Source of the DNA: Bradyrhizobium sp. BRP22
Lineage (GTDB): Bacteria; Pseudomonadota; Alphaproteobacteria; Rhizobiales; Xanthobacteraceae
Direction: 5' to 3'
Assembly (NCBI RefSeq): GCF_020194175.1
Contig: NZ_JADYVX010000012.1
Coordinates: 124,001-188,000 of the forward strand
DNA: 64,000 nt
This document shows, in pieces, positions 62,446 to 64,000 of this stretch. Position 1 is the first letter of the stretch, and the number at the start of each line of letters is the position of its first letter. The notes beneath the pieces are model-generated. The model did no database searches and was not told the origin of the DNA. It was given only the letters and a program-made list of their open reading frames with translations. Made by a program: the position numbers and the translations under genes.

Positions 62446-64000
62446 TTGAACGTCTCCCAGCCGGCATCGGGCGCGAAGCGATCACCGAACTTCTGTGCGA
62501 GCGCCTGCAGCGTCGATACCACGTTCTCGATGCCGCGGGTGCGGGCGTAATTCAAAGGACCGCCGCGGAACGGCGCATAGCCGGTGCCGAAGATCATGGC
62601 GCCGTCGACCACGTCGGCATTGTCGACGATGCCTTCGCGCAAACAGGCGACGCAGACGTTCGACATCGGCAGCACCAGGCGATCGATCATTTCCTGCGTC
62701 GGCTCCGAGGTCGAGACCGGAGCGGACGCCGTGTCCCGCTTGCCGTCCTTCCAGAGATAGAATCCCTTGCCGGTCTTGCGGCCGAGCTCGCCCTTGGCGA
62801 CCTTCTCGCGCAGCCACGCCGGCGTCGGCGGCAGGAGGTTGCCGAATTTCGAGCGCAGCATGTCGCCGACATCGAGACAGATATCGAGGCCGACCTGGTC
62901 GGCAAGCTCGATCGGCCCCATCGGCATCCCGAACTTCTTCGCCGCCGCATCGATCACCGATCTGTCCACCTTCTCGTCGAGCAGCAGCATCGCTTCCAGC
63001 ATGTAGGGCGTCAGCGCGCGGTTGACGACGAAGCCCGGCGAGCTCTTCACCGGCAGCGGCAGGCGGTCGATGGCGCCGACGAAGGCGAGCGCCTGCTTCA
63101 ACAGCTCGGCGTCGGTGCCGTCATGGCTGACGACCTCGACGAGCTGCAGTCGCGAGACCGGATTGAAGAAGTGCAGGCCGAGCAGCCGTTCGGGCTTTGC
63201 GAGCGTCGCGCGCAGATCCTGCAGCGGGATGCTCGAGGTGTTGGTCGCAAGGATCGCGCCCCGCTTCATCTTCGGCTCGATGCCGGCATAGACCTTCTGC
63301 TTCAGCTCGAGTTTTTCCGGCACTGCCTCGATGATGAGGTCGGCGTTGCGCACGCCCTCGCCCTCCATATCCGGGATCAGCCGATCATGCGCGTCGCGCA
63401 CCTTCGTGCGCTTGCGGATGATCTTCCTGTAGAGGTCGTCGGCGCGCTTGATGGCGCCCGCGATCGGTTCGGGCTTCATGTCCGACAAGGTGACGCGCAG
63501 ATCCCGCCCTGCGCACCAGGCAGCGATATCGCCGCCCATCGCGCCGGCGCCGATGACGTGGACATGCGCGATCCTGCTGCCGCCCCCTGCGAGCTTCTTC
63601 ATCTGCTCGCGCAGGAAGAAGACACGGATCAGGTTCTGCGCCGTCGGGGTCACCATCAATTCGGCGAAGGACCGCTTCTCGGCGGTGAGCATCGCCGACT
63701 TCTCGCTGCCGTATTTCTCCCAGAGGTCGATCAGCGCATAGGGCGCGGGATAATGCGCCTGCGGCGCAGCCTTGGCGGCCTCGCTGCGCATGCGGGAGGC
63801 AAGAAAGCCGCGCACCGGACCGAAATTCAGGAGCGTGTTGAGCGAGCCGGGCCTGGCGCGCTTCAGCCGGCCGAATACCGCGTCCTTCACCGCGTTTCTG
63901 ACATGGCGCTCCTGCGTCACCGCATCGACCAGGCCAAGCGATCTGGCGCGGCGCGCATCGATGGTCTTGCCCGTCAGCATCAGGCTCATCGCCTGCATCG
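62442..64000 (-). CDS. 3-hydroxyacyl-CoA dehydrogenase/enoyl-CoA hydratase, N-terminus beyond the window
   Basis: The frame is open at base 64000, so the gene starts outside the window. The visible 519 residues begin in the end of a crotonase domain (LTGKTIDARRARSLGLVDAV), then the NAD-binding fold GAGAMGGDIAAWCAGRDLRV and the catalytic region LLGLHFFNPVSRLQLVE, then the two C-terminal dehydrogenase modules. This is the FadJ/FadB-type multifunctional beta-oxidation protein, acting on acyl-CoA intermediates. It is coupled to the thioesterase gene downstream. Confidence 0.92.
   Translation of the reverse strand, partial: MQAMSLMLTGKTIDARRARSLGLVDAVTQERHVRNAVKDAVFGRLKRARPGSLNTLLNFGPVRGFLASRMRSEAAKAAPQAHYPAPYALIDLWEKYGSEKSAMLTAEKRSFAELMVTPTAQNLIRVFFLREQMKKLAGGGSRIAHVHVIGAGAMGGDIAAWCAGRDLRVTLSDMKPEPIAGAIKRADDLYRKIIRKRTKVRDAHDRLIPDMEGEGVRNADLIIEAVPEKLELKQKVYAGIEPKMKRGAILATNTSSIPLQDLRATLAKPERLLGLHFFNPVSRLQLVEVVSHDGTDAELLKQALAFVGAIDRLPLPVKSSPGFVVNRALTPYMLEAMLLLDEKVDRSVIDAAAKKFGMPMGPIELADQVGLDICLDVGDMLRSKFGNLLPPTPAWLREKVAKGELGRKTGKGFYLWKDGKRDTASAPVSTSEPTQEMIDRLVLPMSNVCVACLREGIVDNADVVDGAMIFGTGYAPFRGGPLNYARTRGIENVVSTLQALAQKFGDRFAPDAGWETFK

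Overview
The window looks like chromosomal DNA of a Bradyrhizobium-type alphaproteobacterium (Bradyrhizobium or a close Nitrobacteraceae relative). Evidence: high GC content; a fused cytochrome b/c1 gene (fbcH); a fused anthranilate synthase trpE(G) behind a short leader peptide; a rhizobial-type glp operon; and several families of dispersed palindromic repeats of the kind common in this genus. Most genes are housekeeping. I see no prophage, insertion sequence, CRISPR array, rRNA or tRNA. Family names rest on recognised motifs and remembered family sequences; no database was searched.

Region by region. 1-7.6 kb: a partial PaaI-type thioesterase, mutY, a DUF721/DciA-like gene, a DsbA-like oxidoreductase, smc and an Rsm22-type methyltransferase. 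7.7-11.2 kb: a lemA/M48 protease pair, then two adjacent ParA-like P-loop proteins of unknown role. 11.3-16.3 kb: apt, trpE(G) with its leader peptide, an extradiol-dioxygenase-like gene and a dienelactone hydrolase. 16.3-19.1 kb: cytochrome bc1 (Rieske gene and fbcH) ending at a clear terminator. 19.3-22.8 kb: trmL, queE, a queD-like gene lacking the usual catalytic Cys, hemF, a HAD hydrolase and a small DUF2158 protein with an acidic tail.

23-33 kb holds two divergent blocks: DUF1285, Nudix, DUF6111 and cca on the minus strand, coupled by 4-base overlaps; and moxR, DUF58, BatA/DUF4159 and a large membrane protein on the plus strand, resembling an aerotolerance/MoxR envelope cluster. 33-36 kb: a DUF2946 protein and a TonB receptor behind a palindrome resembling a Zur box. 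36-43 kb: a LuxR-type regulator, GNAT, a glycosyltransferase with a multi-pass membrane protein, Nudix, a phosphoesterase and small hypotheticals. 43-46.5 kb: isocitrate lyase divergent from a ScfR/RamB-type regulator. 46.5-47.3 kb has no convincing gene but holds repeats and a strongly structured element. 47.3-52.4 kb: a hypothetical gene, DUF2905, htpX, a lytic transglycosylase and an Old Yellow Enzyme reductase.

52.7-61.5 kb is a complete glycerol uptake and use locus, transcribed right to left: glpR, glpD, two ABC ATPases, two permeases, a DUF2160 membrane protein and a binding protein. The two ATPases carry complementary defects that predict one canonical and one degenerate ATP site. The window closes with a small hypothetical, a YciA-like thioesterase and the 3' part of a fatty-acid oxidation gene that runs off the right edge.
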